64,000 nt of DNA, from assembly GCF_022760965.1 (NCBI RefSeq), contig NZ_JAKVIJ010000010.1:62001-126000 (forward strand), in the 5' to 3' direction. Both the position numbers and the translations under genes were made by a program. This stretch comes from Simplicispira sedimenti (GTDB taxonomy: Bacteria > Pseudomonadota > Gammaproteobacteria > Burkholderiales > Burkholderiaceae_C). Under the pieces are notes generated by a model, which made no database searches, was not told where the DNA came from, and was given only the letters and a program-made list of their open reading frames with translations. Each line of letters opens with the position of its first letter. Positions within the stretch are counted from its first letter, which is position 1. Below are positions 51,568-60,533 of this stretch, piece by piece.

Positions 51568-53390
51568 AGTGTGCAAACCCGATTTCTCCCCTGAATTCCA
51601 CAGGACGTCTGCGACCCTTGGTACTGCTGCTGGCTCTGGGCCTGACGGCCTGCGCCAGCAACGCACCTGCGCCCGGGGCAGGCCACCTGCGGCCCCAGGC
51701 TGCGGCGCAGGGACAGCCCCCCGCGCTGGTGGATGCGCCCCTGCTGCCGCCCCCGCCCAGCACCGCGCGGGCCAAGGCCGACGTGTTTTCCGTCAGCGTG
51801 CACAACGTGGACATCCGCAGCCTGCTGTTCGCCATCGCGCGCGATGCGCGCCTGAATCTGGACGTGCACCCTGACCTGGCCGGCACGGTGAGCATGAACG
51901 CCATCGACCAGACCCTGCCCGAAATCCTGGACCGCGCCGCCCTGCAAGTGAACATGCGCTACGAGATGGAGGGGCGCAACCTGTTCGTCATGCCCGATGC
52001 GCCTGTGCTGCGCCACTACCGGGTGGACTACCTCAATGTGGCGCGCGAGGCGCGCAGCGAGATCGGTGCCAGCACCAGCATTGCGCGCGGTGGCAGCGGG
52101 GGCGGTGCGGGCAACAGCTCCAACAGCACACTGACCAACAACTCCCACAACCGCTTCTGGGAAACGCTGACCCAGAACATCCGCGATCTGCTGCGCGAAA
52201 CCGACAAGATCATTCCTGAGGGGGGAGAGGCTGCAGCACCGGCAGCGGCACCTGCGCCTGCGCCTGCGCCCGCAGCTTCGGCGCCTGCCGGGGCTGCGGC
52301 GCCGGTGACGCCCGCCCCGGCGCCCGCGCGGTTCCGGGAGTCGGCCTCCGTGATCGCCAACCCGGAAACGGGCGTCATCTCCGTGCGCGCCACCTACCGC
52401 CAGCACATGCGCGTGCGCGAGTTCATCGATCGCGTCATGAAGAGCGCGGGCCGCCAGGTGATGATCGAGGCCACCATCGTCGAGGTCAACCTGTCTGACG
52501 AGTACCAGCAGGGCATCAACTGGACCGTGGTGCGCAATGGCCTGCCCCTGCTGCAGGTCGGCCCTGCGGGTTCGGTTCTGCCCTCGGGCGTGCCGGTCAG
52601 CGGTGTCATCCCCAGCATGACCAACTTCACGCCCAAGTACACCCGCATCGGCGCCAACAGCACCATGCAGTTGTTCACGGCGTTGCGCCTGCTCGAATCC
52701 TTCGGCAACACCAAGGTGCTCTCCAGCCCCAAGATCAGCGCGCTCAACAATCAGGCGGCCTTGCTCAAGGTGACCGAGGATCTGGTCTATTTCACGCTGT
52801 CGGCCAATTACACGCCGGGCTCGGCCGGTTCGGCGCCCACGTTCACGCTCACATCCACGCCCAACACGGTGTCGGTGGGGCTGGTCATGAGCGTCATGCC
52901 CCAGGTGGGCGAGGGCGACGAGGTCACCTTGATTCTGCGGCCCACGCTTTCGCGGGTGGTCAGCTATGTGGACGACCCGGCCGTGCCCATCTACCTGGCC
53001 CAGGCGCGCAACGACGGCATCAATGTGTCGGAAATCAGCAGCCGCATTCCGCAGATCCAGACGCGCGAGATGGAGTCTGTCATCAAGGTGCGCTCGGGCG
53101 ATACAGCCGTGCTGGGTGGCCTGATGCGCGACGATGTGTCCGGCACCACGGACCAGACGCCTGGCATCGGCAGCGTTCCGGGCCTGGGGGAGTTGTTCAA
53201 GTACAAGAAAAAGGCCAGCAGCAAGAGCGAGCTGGTTATCTTCCTGCGGCCCACGGTGGTATCGAGCGCCAGCCTCACAGGAGATCACCAGCCTTTTGAG
53301 CCGCACCTCAGCGAAGCCCTGCGCCCCATGCCCGAGCGCATGAAGCCAGCGCCCGTGGAGCCGGAGCCCCTGCCCGGAGGCCGCCCATGA
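51564..53390 (+). CDS. mshL: MSHA-type pilus secretin MshL
   Basis: Outer-membrane secretin lipoprotein of 608 residues. The lipobox LTACASN lies near residue 28. An N-terminal secretin/TonB short domain (VFSVSVHNVDIRSLLFAIARDARLNL) is followed by a Ser/Asn-rich loop, an unusually long Ala/Pro low-complexity stretch (about 220-260), an N1-type domain (QHMRVREFIDRVMKSAGRQVMIEA) and the conserved secretin core (NTVSVGLVMSVMPQVGEGDEV, IPQIQTREMESVIKVRSGDTAVLGGL, IPGLGELF-like PGLGELFKYKKK). It forms the exit pore of the pilus. Coupled by ATGA to both neighbours. Confidence 0.93.
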   Translation: MKCANPISPLNSTGRLRPLVLLLALGLTACASNAPAPGAGHLRPQAAAQGQPPALVDAPLLPPPPSTARAKADVFSVSVHNVDIRSLLFAIARDARLNLDVHPDLAGTVSMNAIDQTLPEILDRAALQVNMRYEMEGRNLFVMPDAPVLRHYRVDYLNVAREARSEIGASTSIARGGSGGGAGNSSNSTLTNNSHNRFWETLTQNIRDLLRETDKIIPEGGEAAAPAAAPAPAPAPAASAPAGAAAPVTPAPAPARFRESASVIANPETGVISVRATYRQHMRVREFIDRVMKSAGRQVMIEATIVEVNLSDEYQQGINWTVVRNGLPLLQVGPAGSVLPSGVPVSGVIPSMTNFTPKYTRIGANSTMQLFTALRLLESFGNTKVLSSPKISALNNQAALLKVTEDLVYFTLSANYTPGSAGSAPTFTLTSTPNTVSVGLVMSVMPQVGEGDEVTLILRPTLSRVVSYVDDPAVPIYLAQARNDGINVSEISSRIPQIQTREMESVIKVRSGDTAVLGGLMRDDVSGTTDQTPGIGSVPGLGELFKYKKKASSKSELVIFLRPTVVSSASLTGDHQPFEPHLSEALRPMPERMKPAPVEPEPLPGGRP

Positions 53391-54952
53391 GCCTCTTGCT
53401 CGAAGCCCTGCAGCGCAGCCAGAACAAGCCCCTGGCGCTGGAACCCGTCGATCCTGCTGCTGTGTTGCCGGTGGCCGCACAGGCGCCCGCCACGGAGCCA
53501 GCGGCGCCCGCTACACCTGCAGGGCTGGAGTTGACGCTGGCCCCGGCGCCAGAGCGTGCCGAGGCGGTGGAGCCCGCCGCTCCCAGCGCCTCCCCCGAGG
53601 CTACCGAGGCCACCGCGCAGCCTACCGCGGCCACCAAACCCGCACCTGCGGTGCCTTCTCCCCAGGCTGCGCCTGAGGCCTTGGCGCGTACGGCTGCAAC
53701 TGCCACTGTGACCACTGGTGCCGCCTCTGCCTTGGCTGCGGCCCCAGCCAAGGCGCCCATGGCGGCGCGCGAGGCGGCGCAGGCCATGGTCGGCGCAGCG
53801 GCGCCAGCGCAACCCAAGGGCGCGCGGGGGCGTCGCATGGTGTGGGGGCTGCTCGTCGGCATGGCGCTGGCGGTGCTGTCCTGGCTGGGCTGGCAGTACT
53901 GGATGTCGCAGCAGCGCCCTGGGCTGATGCCCACGGGCATGGCTCCATCCCCCGCCCCCGAACCCGCCAGTGCCCAGGGCGAAGTGGCTGCGCCGATGGA
54001 GGCGGCCTCGCTGGCCGAAGCGCCCGAGGCGCCTGGCTCTGCCGCGGCTGACGCAGCCGTGCCTTCCGTGGCTCAGGTGGATGCCGCCGCGCCGGTGCCT
54101 GCAGCCGCCCCGCTGGCGACACCCGCCGCCACACAAGTCCCGGCGCCCTCGGTACCGGCGAAGCCGGCCACCGCACCACGGGTCGATCGCGCAGATCCGG
54201 TGCCCCAGGCCGCCTCTGTACCCCCATCGCCCAACCAGGCGGAGCCTGGTCCGCAGGCTGCCGAGGCACCTGCGCCCGAGCCAAGGCGCCGCGCTGCCAC
54301 CAAGGTGGCCGCTGAGGCGGCAGCCCCGGCAGGCCCTGCCCCCAGCGCCGCTGTGGCGCAACTGGTGCGCTCGCAGGCCCAGGTGCAGTTGCAGGCGGCC
54401 TGGGCCGCCCTGCGCCAGGGGGATGCGGCCAAGGCCCAGACGCTGTACCAGCAGGTGCTGGCCGAGCGCCCTGACGACCCTGACGCTACCTTGGGCCTGG
54501 CTGTGTCCCTGCACCGCCAGCGCCAGCATGAGGCCGCCTGGGCCGCCTACCAGCGCAGCCTGCAGATCTGGCCCGACAACGACACTGCACGCACCGGCAT
54601 GCTGGCCATCCTGTCCGATTCCGACCCCGCCACGGCAGAAAGCCGCCTGCAGGAATGGGTACAGTCCCGCCCGCGCGACGCGGCTGCGCAGGCCGCGCTG
54701 GGCAACCTGCTGGGCCGCCAGGGGCGCTGGCCCGAGGCCCTGGGGCCGCTGACGCTGGCGCAGTCGCTCGCCCCCGGCCATGCGGCCTATGCCTACAACC
54801 TGGCCGTGGCGCTTGACCAGGCGCGGCGCTACGAGGAGGCCTTGCGCATGTACCGCCAGGCGCTGCAACAGGGGGCGTCGGGGACATCGGGCGTGCCCGT
54901 GCGTGCCGTGGAGCGGCGCATCGACGAATTGCAGGAGCTGTGGACGCAATGA
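53387..54952 (+). CDS. MshN-like TPR protein
   Basis: A 521-residue bitopic protein starting MSLLLEALQRSQNKP, like MshN and other small-domain proteins of secretion systems. A TM helix is at about 149-166 (VWGLLVGMALAVLSWLGW). The periplasmic part has a long Ala/Pro-rich linker, then TPR repeats from about 325 (AWAALRQGDAAKAQTLYQQV, AVALDQARRYEEALRMYRQA). Position between mshL and mshE matches mshN of the Vibrio MSHA cluster. Coupled by ATGA on both sides. Confidence 0.8.
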   Translation: MSLLLEALQRSQNKPLALEPVDPAAVLPVAAQAPATEPAAPATPAGLELTLAPAPERAEAVEPAAPSASPEATEATAQPTAATKPAPAVPSPQAAPEALARTAATATVTTGAASALAAAPAKAPMAAREAAQAMVGAAAPAQPKGARGRRMVWGLLVGMALAVLSWLGWQYWMSQQRPGLMPTGMAPSPAPEPASAQGEVAAPMEAASLAEAPEAPGSAAADAAVPSVAQVDAAAPVPAAAPLATPAATQVPAPSVPAKPATAPRVDRADPVPQAASVPPSPNQAEPGPQAAEAPAPEPRRRAATKVAAEAAAPAGPAPSAAVAQLVRSQAQVQLQAAWAALRQGDAAKAQTLYQQVLAERPDDPDATLGLAVSLHRQRQHEAAWAAYQRSLQIWPDNDTARTGMLAILSDSDPATAESRLQEWVQSRPRDAAAQAALGNLLGRQGRWPEALGPLTLAQSLAPGHAAYAYNLAVALDQARRYEEALRMYRQALQQGASGTSGVPVRAVERRIDELQELWTQ

Positions 54953-56694
54953 GCGATGCACAGACCGCTGCCGCGCCGAACGCACCGGCCACAGGCCAGC
55001 CACCCATGCGCCTGGGCGACAGGCTCCAGCACATGGGGCTGGTGTCGGCCGACCAGATCCAGATCGCCCTGCTGGAGCAGCGCAAGACCGGTAAGCAGCT
55101 CGGTGATGCCCTGATCGCCCTGGGCTTTGTCACCGAAGAGGCCATGCGCGAGGCCCTCGGCCAGACGCTGGGCCAGCAGACCATCCAGTTGCAGACGGTG
55201 CTTGCCGACCCCGAGGCACTGGCGCGCCTGCCCAAGGCCATGGCGCTGCGCTTTCAGGTGTTTCCGGTGTCGTACCAGCCCGATGTGCAGAAGCTCGTGC
55301 TCGCCAGCCCCAAGCCCAATGACATCATTGCGGGCGACCAGATCAGGGCGCACGTGGGGCTGGGGGTGTCCATCGCGTGGCGCCTGGCCAGTGCGGCCGA
55401 TGTGCTGGCGGCCATCGACCAGTTCTACGGCTATGAGCTGTCCATCGACGGCATCATCCAGGAGATCGAGACCGGCCAGCTCGACATGGCCTCGCTCTCG
55501 CAAGGGCAGGGCGGCTACAGCCATCCGGTGGTGCGCCTGGTGGACGCGCTGCTGTCCGATGGGGTGCACAAGCTCGCATCGGACATCCACTTCGAGCCCG
55601 AGGGCCAGTTCCTGCGCATCCGCTACCGCATCGACGGCGTGCTGCGCCAGGTGCGCGTGCTGCATGGCCGCTACTGGAACGCCATGCTGGTGCGCCTCAA
55701 GCTGGTGGCGGGCATGAACATTGCCGAGAGCCGTGCGCCGCAGGACGGGCGGGTGTCGCTGTCCATCGGCGGGCGCAGCGTGGACTTTCGCGCCGCAGTG
55801 CAGCCCACCATCCACGGCGAGAACTTCGTGCTGCGCGTGCTCGATGCCAAGCGCGGCATTGTCGAATACAGAAAGCTGGGACTGACGGAAGACCAGTACT
55901 ACCTGCTTGACCTGATGCTGGCGCGGCCCGAGGGCATCATTCTGGTGACCGGCCCCACGGGCTCGGGCAAGACGACCACGCTGTATTCGGTGCTCAGCCA
56001 CATGAACGACGAGAGCGTCAACATCATGACGCTGGAGGACCCGGTCGAGTACCCCATCACGCGCATCCGGCAGACCTCCATCTCGGACGGCAGCAAGATC
56101 GACTTTTCCGACGGCGTGCGCTCGCTCATGCGCCAGGATCCGGACATCATCCTGGTGGGCGAGGTGCGCGACAAGGACACCGCCGAAATGGCCTTCCGCG
56201 CCGCCATGACCGGCCACCAGGTTTTCTCCACGCTGCACACCAACTCGGCGCTGCGCAGCTTTCAGCGTATCAAGGACCTGGGCGTTTCTCCCGAGGTGAT
56301 GGCGGGTAACATCATCGGTATCGTGGCCCAGCGCCTGGTGCGGCGTGTGTGCGTGCACTGCCGCGAGGAGGTGCAGGTCACCGAGGGCAGCATCGAAGCC
56401 CGCCTTATCGGTGCCCACGCCGTCGGGCGCACGGTGTACCGTGCCCACCACGGCGGCTGCGAGGCCTGCGGCTTTCAGGGGTACAAGGGGCGGCTGGCCA
56501 TCATGGAGCTGCTGCGCATGGACAGCATGCTGGACGAGCTGATCACCCGCAACGCTACCTTGGGCGAACTTACCGCGCACGCCATGGCGCATGGTTTTGC
56601 GCCCATGGCCGAAGACGGGCTGCGCCGCGTGCTGGAAGGCATCACCACCGTGGAAGAGGTGGGCCGGGTGGTCGATCTGACCACGCGCCTGTAA
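54949..56694 (+). CDS. mshE: MshE-type pilus extension ATPase with c-di-GMP-binding N-terminus
   Basis: Hexameric GspE/PilB-family ATPase, 581 residues. The N-terminus carries two adjacent 24-residue MshEN motifs at 21-44 (begins RLGDRLQHMG) and 50-73 (begins QLGDALIALG) separated by exactly 5 residues; MshEN is the established cyclic-di-GMP-binding domain. The catalytic part has Walker A GPTGSGKTTTLYSVL, the Asp box, Walker B DPDIILVGEVRDKDTAEMA, the His box STLHTNSA and a four-cysteine zinc site (CVHC...CEAC). It powers pilus assembly, probably switched on by c-di-GMP. ATGA overlap with the TPR gene. Confidence 0.93.
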   Translation: MSDAQTAAAPNAPATGQPPMRLGDRLQHMGLVSADQIQIALLEQRKTGKQLGDALIALGFVTEEAMREALGQTLGQQTIQLQTVLADPEALARLPKAMALRFQVFPVSYQPDVQKLVLASPKPNDIIAGDQIRAHVGLGVSIAWRLASAADVLAAIDQFYGYELSIDGIIQEIETGQLDMASLSQGQGGYSHPVVRLVDALLSDGVHKLASDIHFEPEGQFLRIRYRIDGVLRQVRVLHGRYWNAMLVRLKLVAGMNIAESRAPQDGRVSLSIGGRSVDFRAAVQPTIHGENFVLRVLDAKRGIVEYRKLGLTEDQYYLLDLMLARPEGIILVTGPTGSGKTTTLYSVLSHMNDESVNIMTLEDPVEYPITRIRQTSISDGSKIDFSDGVRSLMRQDPDIILVGEVRDKDTAEMAFRAAMTGHQVFSTLHTNSALRSFQRIKDLGVSPEVMAGNIIGIVAQRLVRRVCVHCREEVQVTEGSIEARLIGAHAVGRTVYRAHHGGCEACGFQGYKGRLAIMELLRMDSMLDELITRNATLGELTAHAMAHGFAPMAEDGLRRVLEGITTVEEVGRVVDLTTRL

Positions 56695-56712
56695 CGACGG
56701 AGCACAGCGCGC

Positions 56713-57912
56713 ATGCCACGCTACCGCTACCGCGCCATCAACGAGGGCGGCGAAATCGTCAAGGGCGAACTCACTGCCCTGCACGAGGCCGACCTGCAGG
56801 CGCAGCTGCGCGCCTCGGGCCTGTCGCTGATCCGCTTTTCCACGGTGCGCCGCCGTGCGTTGCGCCTGGCCAGCCTGCCCGCGCGCGAACTCATCAACCT
56901 GCTGTTCCACATGCAGATGCTGTTGCGCGCGGGGGTGCCGCTGATTGGTGCCCTGCAGGACCTGCGCGACGGCGCTGACAGCCTGGAGCTGCGCCAGGTG
57001 GCCGCCAGTCTGATGGACCGCATCCAGAACGGCAGCACCCTGGCCGACGCCATGGCCCAGGACCCTGGCATCTTCACCGACGTGATGGTGCACCTGGTGC
57101 GCTCGGGCGAGGTCACGGGCCAACTGGCCGAGGTGATGGGCGAATTGGTGCGATCGCTCAAGTGGCAGGCGGAGCTGGCGGCGCAGACCAAGAAGCTGCT
57201 CATGTACCCGGCGTTCGTCACCGTCACCATCTCGGGTGTGGTGGTGTTCCTCATGGTGTACCTGGTGCCGCAGCTGGTCAGTTTCATCCGCAACATGGGG
57301 CAGGAGATACCGCTGCAGACGCGATTGCTGATCTGGCTGTCCGAGGCTTTTGTGGGCTACTGGTGGCTCATCCTGCCCACGCCGGTGGCGCTGGTGGTGG
57401 GCGTGGCGCTGGTGGCGCGGGCCAATGAGCAACTGCGCTTCAAGCTGCACCAGGCGGTGCTGGCCATTCCGGCGGTGGGGCCGGTCATCAAGAAAATCAT
57501 CCTGGCGCGGCTGATGGACAGCTTTGCGCTCATGTACCGCACCGGCATCCCGGTGATCGAGGCGCTGGGCTACTGCGAAAAGATCACCAGCAACCTGCCC
57601 GTGCAGCGCGCCCTGGCGCGTGCGCGCGAGCGCATTGCCAATGGCACCTCCATCAGTGATGCCTTTGCCATGGAGAACCTCTTTCCCTCGCTCGTGGTGC
57701 GCATGCTGCGCGTGGGCGAAGCCACGGGTGCGCTCGATGAAGCGCTGGCCAACGTGAGCTACTTCTTCACGCGCGACATCGACGAATCCATCGGCCGCGT
57801 GCAGGCGCTCATCGAGCCGGTGCTCACCGTGGTGCTGGGCTTGATCCTGGGCTGGATCATGCTGGCCGTGCTGGGCCCCATTTACGACACCATTTCCAAG
57901 ATCCGGGCATGA
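56713..57912 (+). CDS. mshG: MshG/GspF-type inner-membrane platform protein
   Basis: A 399-residue polytopic protein with two T2SSF domains. The first (about 60-190) has LLFHMQMLLRAGVPLIGAL and LVRSGEVTGQLAEVMGELV; the second (about 260-390) has FALMYRTGIPVIEALGYCEK and MLRVGEATGALDEALANVSYFF. TM helices are at about 170-195, 215-240 and 365-390. It couples the ATPase to pilin extraction. It begins 18 bp after mshE and its stop overlaps the next ATG. Confidence 0.93.
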   Translation: MPRYRYRAINEGGEIVKGELTALHEADLQAQLRASGLSLIRFSTVRRRALRLASLPARELINLLFHMQMLLRAGVPLIGALQDLRDGADSLELRQVAASLMDRIQNGSTLADAMAQDPGIFTDVMVHLVRSGEVTGQLAEVMGELVRSLKWQAELAAQTKKLLMYPAFVTVTISGVVVFLMVYLVPQLVSFIRNMGQEIPLQTRLLIWLSEAFVGYWWLILPTPVALVVGVALVARANEQLRFKLHQAVLAIPAVGPVIKKIILARLMDSFALMYRTGIPVIEALGYCEKITSNLPVQRALARARERIANGTSISDAFAMENLFPSLVVRMLRVGEATGALDEALANVSYFFTRDIDESIGRVQALIEPVLTVVLGLILGWIMLAVLGPIYDTISKIRA

Positions 57913-59369
57913 CGCTGCGCTCTTCTTCTCGCACCCAATTGCTGCTGGTCAACCCGGCGCAGGCGCAGTGGCTCGATGCCCAGGGCCAGGCCCTGCCTGA
58001 GCCACCCAGCGCAGCCGTCGGGGTGCGCGTGGTGGCCGACCTGGTCGAAGAAACCCATGTGCGCATCGAGGTGCCGGGCCTCATGGGCGGCGACCGGCAG
58101 AGCTTCATCCAGGTGCAGTACCAGACCCTGCTGCCCGATGTGCCGCTGCACGCAAGCTGGGAGCCCGCTTCGGCCCAGCCGCTGCTGCCCAAGCCCTTTG
58201 GGCTGCATGCGGTGGGGGTGTCGTCCCCGATGCTGATGGGGCAACTCGATGCGCTGGTACAGGCGCGCCACCCGGTTGAGGGCGTCTGGACGCTGAGCTA
58301 CCTCATGGCCCACTGGGCAACGCGCCAGGCCCATCTGCCGCGCCAGGGCTGGCTGTTGCTGTGCCTGTGCCTGCCCTATGGCATGCGCATGGTGCTGCTG
58401 CACAACCGGGTGCCCGTGTTCTCGCGCCTGTTGCTGGAAACCGAGCCGGATCTGCAGGCCCGCGAGGTGGCGCTCACGCTCAAATACCTGGCAGACAACC
58501 GCATCATTGAGCGCGACACCAGGCCGCAGGTCTTGTCCATGGACCCGGCACCCGATCTGCGTGCAAGCCTGCAGAACCAGGGGTTGCCGCTGCTGCCAGC
58601 TCTGGCACCGCGCAAGGCTGCCAGCCTGCTGGCCGAGGTGCTGGCGTTGGCGGGCCAGCGAGCGCCGGGTCAACTGGCGGCAGCCGACCTGCGCCGACAC
58701 CACCTGGCCCAGCGCGCGCGCCAGGGGCTCAGGGTGGCCACGGTGGTCGCGCTGCTGGTCGGACTGGCGGGCTTGGCGTGGCAGGGCCAGGCTTTGCTGG
58801 GGGGCGCAGAGCAAAGCCGCGCCCGCGTACAGCAGGCAGCCGACATGGAGGCCCAGACACAGACCCTTCGCGAAGATCTCGCCCGGCGCCAGATCAACGT
58901 ACCTTTGCTGCGCCTGACCCTGGAAGTGCAGCGCCAGGAACTGGACCAGGGCCTGGATCCCGCGCAGCCGCTGTGGATGCTGGGGCAGATGCTGCAGGCA
59001 CACCCCCAGGCCCAGCTGGTGCGCACCGAACAAGCCCTGCGCGCCCAGGCCTGCCCCGGTGCTCAGCCAGCGGGCGCCGAGACCACGCCCGTGGCACCGG
59101 CCAACGCGGCCCTGCAGACGGAATGGCAGTTCGAGATCCGCCCCGACGCTGGCCTGCTGCCGCGCCAGCGCCAGGCGCTGCTCGAGTCGCTGGGCCAGTC
59201 GGTCGGCGCCTGGCCGCAGTGGCAGGTGAAGATCGACCCGGTGCGCCTGGAAAGCGCCACTGCATTGGCCGGGGGCCAGAACACCACTGCGGATGTTGCC
59301 GCTAATACCTGGCGCTGGTGCCTGGGCTTGCGCACTGCCGATGCCGCTGCCGTGGGAGAGCCCTCATGA
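57909..59369 (+). CDS. Pilus assembly protein, MshI/PilM-PilN-like by position
   Basis: A 486-residue bitopic protein not clearly recognisable by sequence. The first ~270 residues are cytoplasmic, with no actin-like nucleotide motifs that I can identify; a TM helix lies at about 280-297 (VATVVALLVGLAGLAW), followed by a coiled coil (QQAADMEAQTQTLREDLARR) and a periplasmic alpha/beta domain like PilN/GspL. Between mshG and a PilO-like gene, it probably forms the alignment subcomplex. ATGA overlaps on both sides. Confidence 0.6.
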   Translation: MTLRSSSRTQLLLVNPAQAQWLDAQGQALPEPPSAAVGVRVVADLVEETHVRIEVPGLMGGDRQSFIQVQYQTLLPDVPLHASWEPASAQPLLPKPFGLHAVGVSSPMLMGQLDALVQARHPVEGVWTLSYLMAHWATRQAHLPRQGWLLLCLCLPYGMRMVLLHNRVPVFSRLLLETEPDLQAREVALTLKYLADNRIIERDTRPQVLSMDPAPDLRASLQNQGLPLLPALAPRKAASLLAEVLALAGQRAPGQLAAADLRRHHLAQRARQGLRVATVVALLVGLAGLAWQGQALLGGAEQSRARVQQAADMEAQTQTLREDLARRQINVPLLRLTLEVQRQELDQGLDPAQPLWMLGQMLQAHPQAQLVRTEQALRAQACPGAQPAGAETTPVAPANAALQTEWQFEIRPDAGLLPRQRQALLESLGQSVGAWPQWQVKIDPVRLESATALAGGQNTTADVAANTWRWCLGLRTADAAAVGEPS

Positions 59370-59971
59370 AGCGACTCTGGCCTGTGGTCTTTCCGCTGGT
59401 GCGGCCCGCCGTTTTGACCTTGGCGGGTGTCTTGGCGGCTGTTCTGGTGGCCGTGCTGGCCCTGTGGGGCGTGCGCCATTTCCTCTTTCCCGGCTGGCAA
59501 CAGGCGCAGGCCACGCAACAGGCTGCGCAAGGTCAGCTTGAGGAAGCCCGCGCCGAGCAGGCCGACGTGCAAAACCACTTGCGCCAGTACCAGCGGATGG
59601 TGGCTGCCGGGTTGGTGGGTGGCGAGCCGCGCGCCGTGTGGGTGGAGGACCTGCTGCGCATCCTCCAGCAACAGGATTTGCAGGGCCAGGCCAGCTTCAC
59701 CCTGGCCGCACCCGAAGCGGTGGAACTGCCCCAGGCCGAAGCCGCCCAGGCGCGCGTGCAGCGCCATGTGCTGGAACTGCAGTTTGCACGGGTGCACGAA
59801 ATCGAGGTGCTGCGTGTGCTGGAGCAACTGCGATCGCGCCATGCCCTTGTCTCGCGTGTGGCAGGTTGCGTGTTCGAGCAACCCACGCCCGAGGGCCTTT
59901 CGGCGCGCTGCCGTGTCAACTTTCTGCACATTGACCCGCTTTCTGGTGCCGACCAGAATGCCCCGAAGTAG
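59366..59971 (+). CDS. PilO/MshJ-like pilus assembly protein
   Basis: A 201-residue bitopic protein: TM at about 13-38 (LTLAGVLAAVLVAVLALWGV), coiled coil (QAQATQQAAQGQLEEARAEQ), then a small periplasmic ferredoxin-like domain including LLRILQQQDLQGQASFTLA. Architecture and position match PilO/GspM/MshJ partners of the PilN-like protein. Its ATG overlaps the upstream stop. Confidence 0.7.
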   Translation: MKRLWPVVFPLVRPAVLTLAGVLAAVLVAVLALWGVRHFLFPGWQQAQATQQAAQGQLEEARAEQADVQNHLRQYQRMVAAGLVGGEPRAVWVEDLLRILQQQDLQGQASFTLAAPEAVELPQAEAAQARVQRHVLELQFARVHEIEVLRVLEQLRSRHALVSRVAGCVFEQPTPEGLSARCRVNFLHIDPLSGADQNAPK

Positions 59972-59992
59972 GCCACCCTGAGGTACGCCGCC

Positions 59993-60481
59993 ATGCCATC
60001 CCCTGCTCCAGCGCCCCATCGCCTTGCCGCCCTGCTGGCAGCATGGGGGTGCCTGCTGGCGGGCCCGGCGAGCGCCGCCAGTGCAGTGCCGCAGCCCAGC
60101 GACCCCGAAGCAGCCAGCCTCTGGCCGCGCGTGTTCTACACCCCGCAGCAGCGCGCCAGCATTGAGGCTGCGCGCAAAGCGCCACCGAGCGGCATGGATC
60201 AGACAACAGCCCCCACCGCGTCGGCACCGCAGGCACCGCCCCCGGTATTTCAATTGGACGGCCTGGCCCTGGGCCGCAAGAACGCCACCGCCTGGATCAA
60301 CGGCCAGATGCTGCAGCACGGCGAACCCTTTGCGGGCCGCACCGTGCACATCGGTGATGGCGAAGTGCGCCTGCGCCTGAGCGGCGAGAGCGACATCGTG
60401 CTGCGCCCTGGGCAGCAGGTCAGCGACACCGGCGCCGTGCTCAGCGACGTGCTGGCGCCAGGGTCTTTACGTAAAAAATAG
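59993..60481 (+). CDS. MshK-like periplasmic pilus protein
   Basis: A 162-residue exported protein with a signal peptide (about 1-28, ending PASAAS). The C-terminal part FQLDGLALGRKNATAWINGQ, with GRTVHIGDGEVRLRL and DIVLRPGQQVS, is a compact beta domain typical of MshK/GspC-like or PilP-like secretin partners. The start has GAGG nine bases upstream. After its stop an interspersed repeat leads into the prepilin gene. Confidence 0.65.
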   Translation: MPSPAPAPHRLAALLAAWGCLLAGPASAASAVPQPSDPEAASLWPRVFYTPQQRASIEAARKAPPSGMDQTTAPTASAPQAPPPVFQLDGLALGRKNATAWINGQMLQHGEPFAGRTVHIGDGEVRLRLSGESDIVLRPGQQVSDTGAVLSDVLAPGSLRKK

Positions 60482-60483
60482 GA

Positions 60484-60533
60484 CTCCAGCGCCCTATTCA
60501 TAAGCGCTAGAAGCTATAAAATGATAGCAAATA
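60484..60533. repeat. Interspersed palindromic repeat, copy 10
   Basis: CAGCGCCCTATTCATAAGCG, CTAGAAGCTATAAAATGATAGC. It spans the gap between the MshK-like gene and the prepilin gene and contains the prepilin ATG, so the first codons (MIANN) are repeat-derived. Confidence 0.85.
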
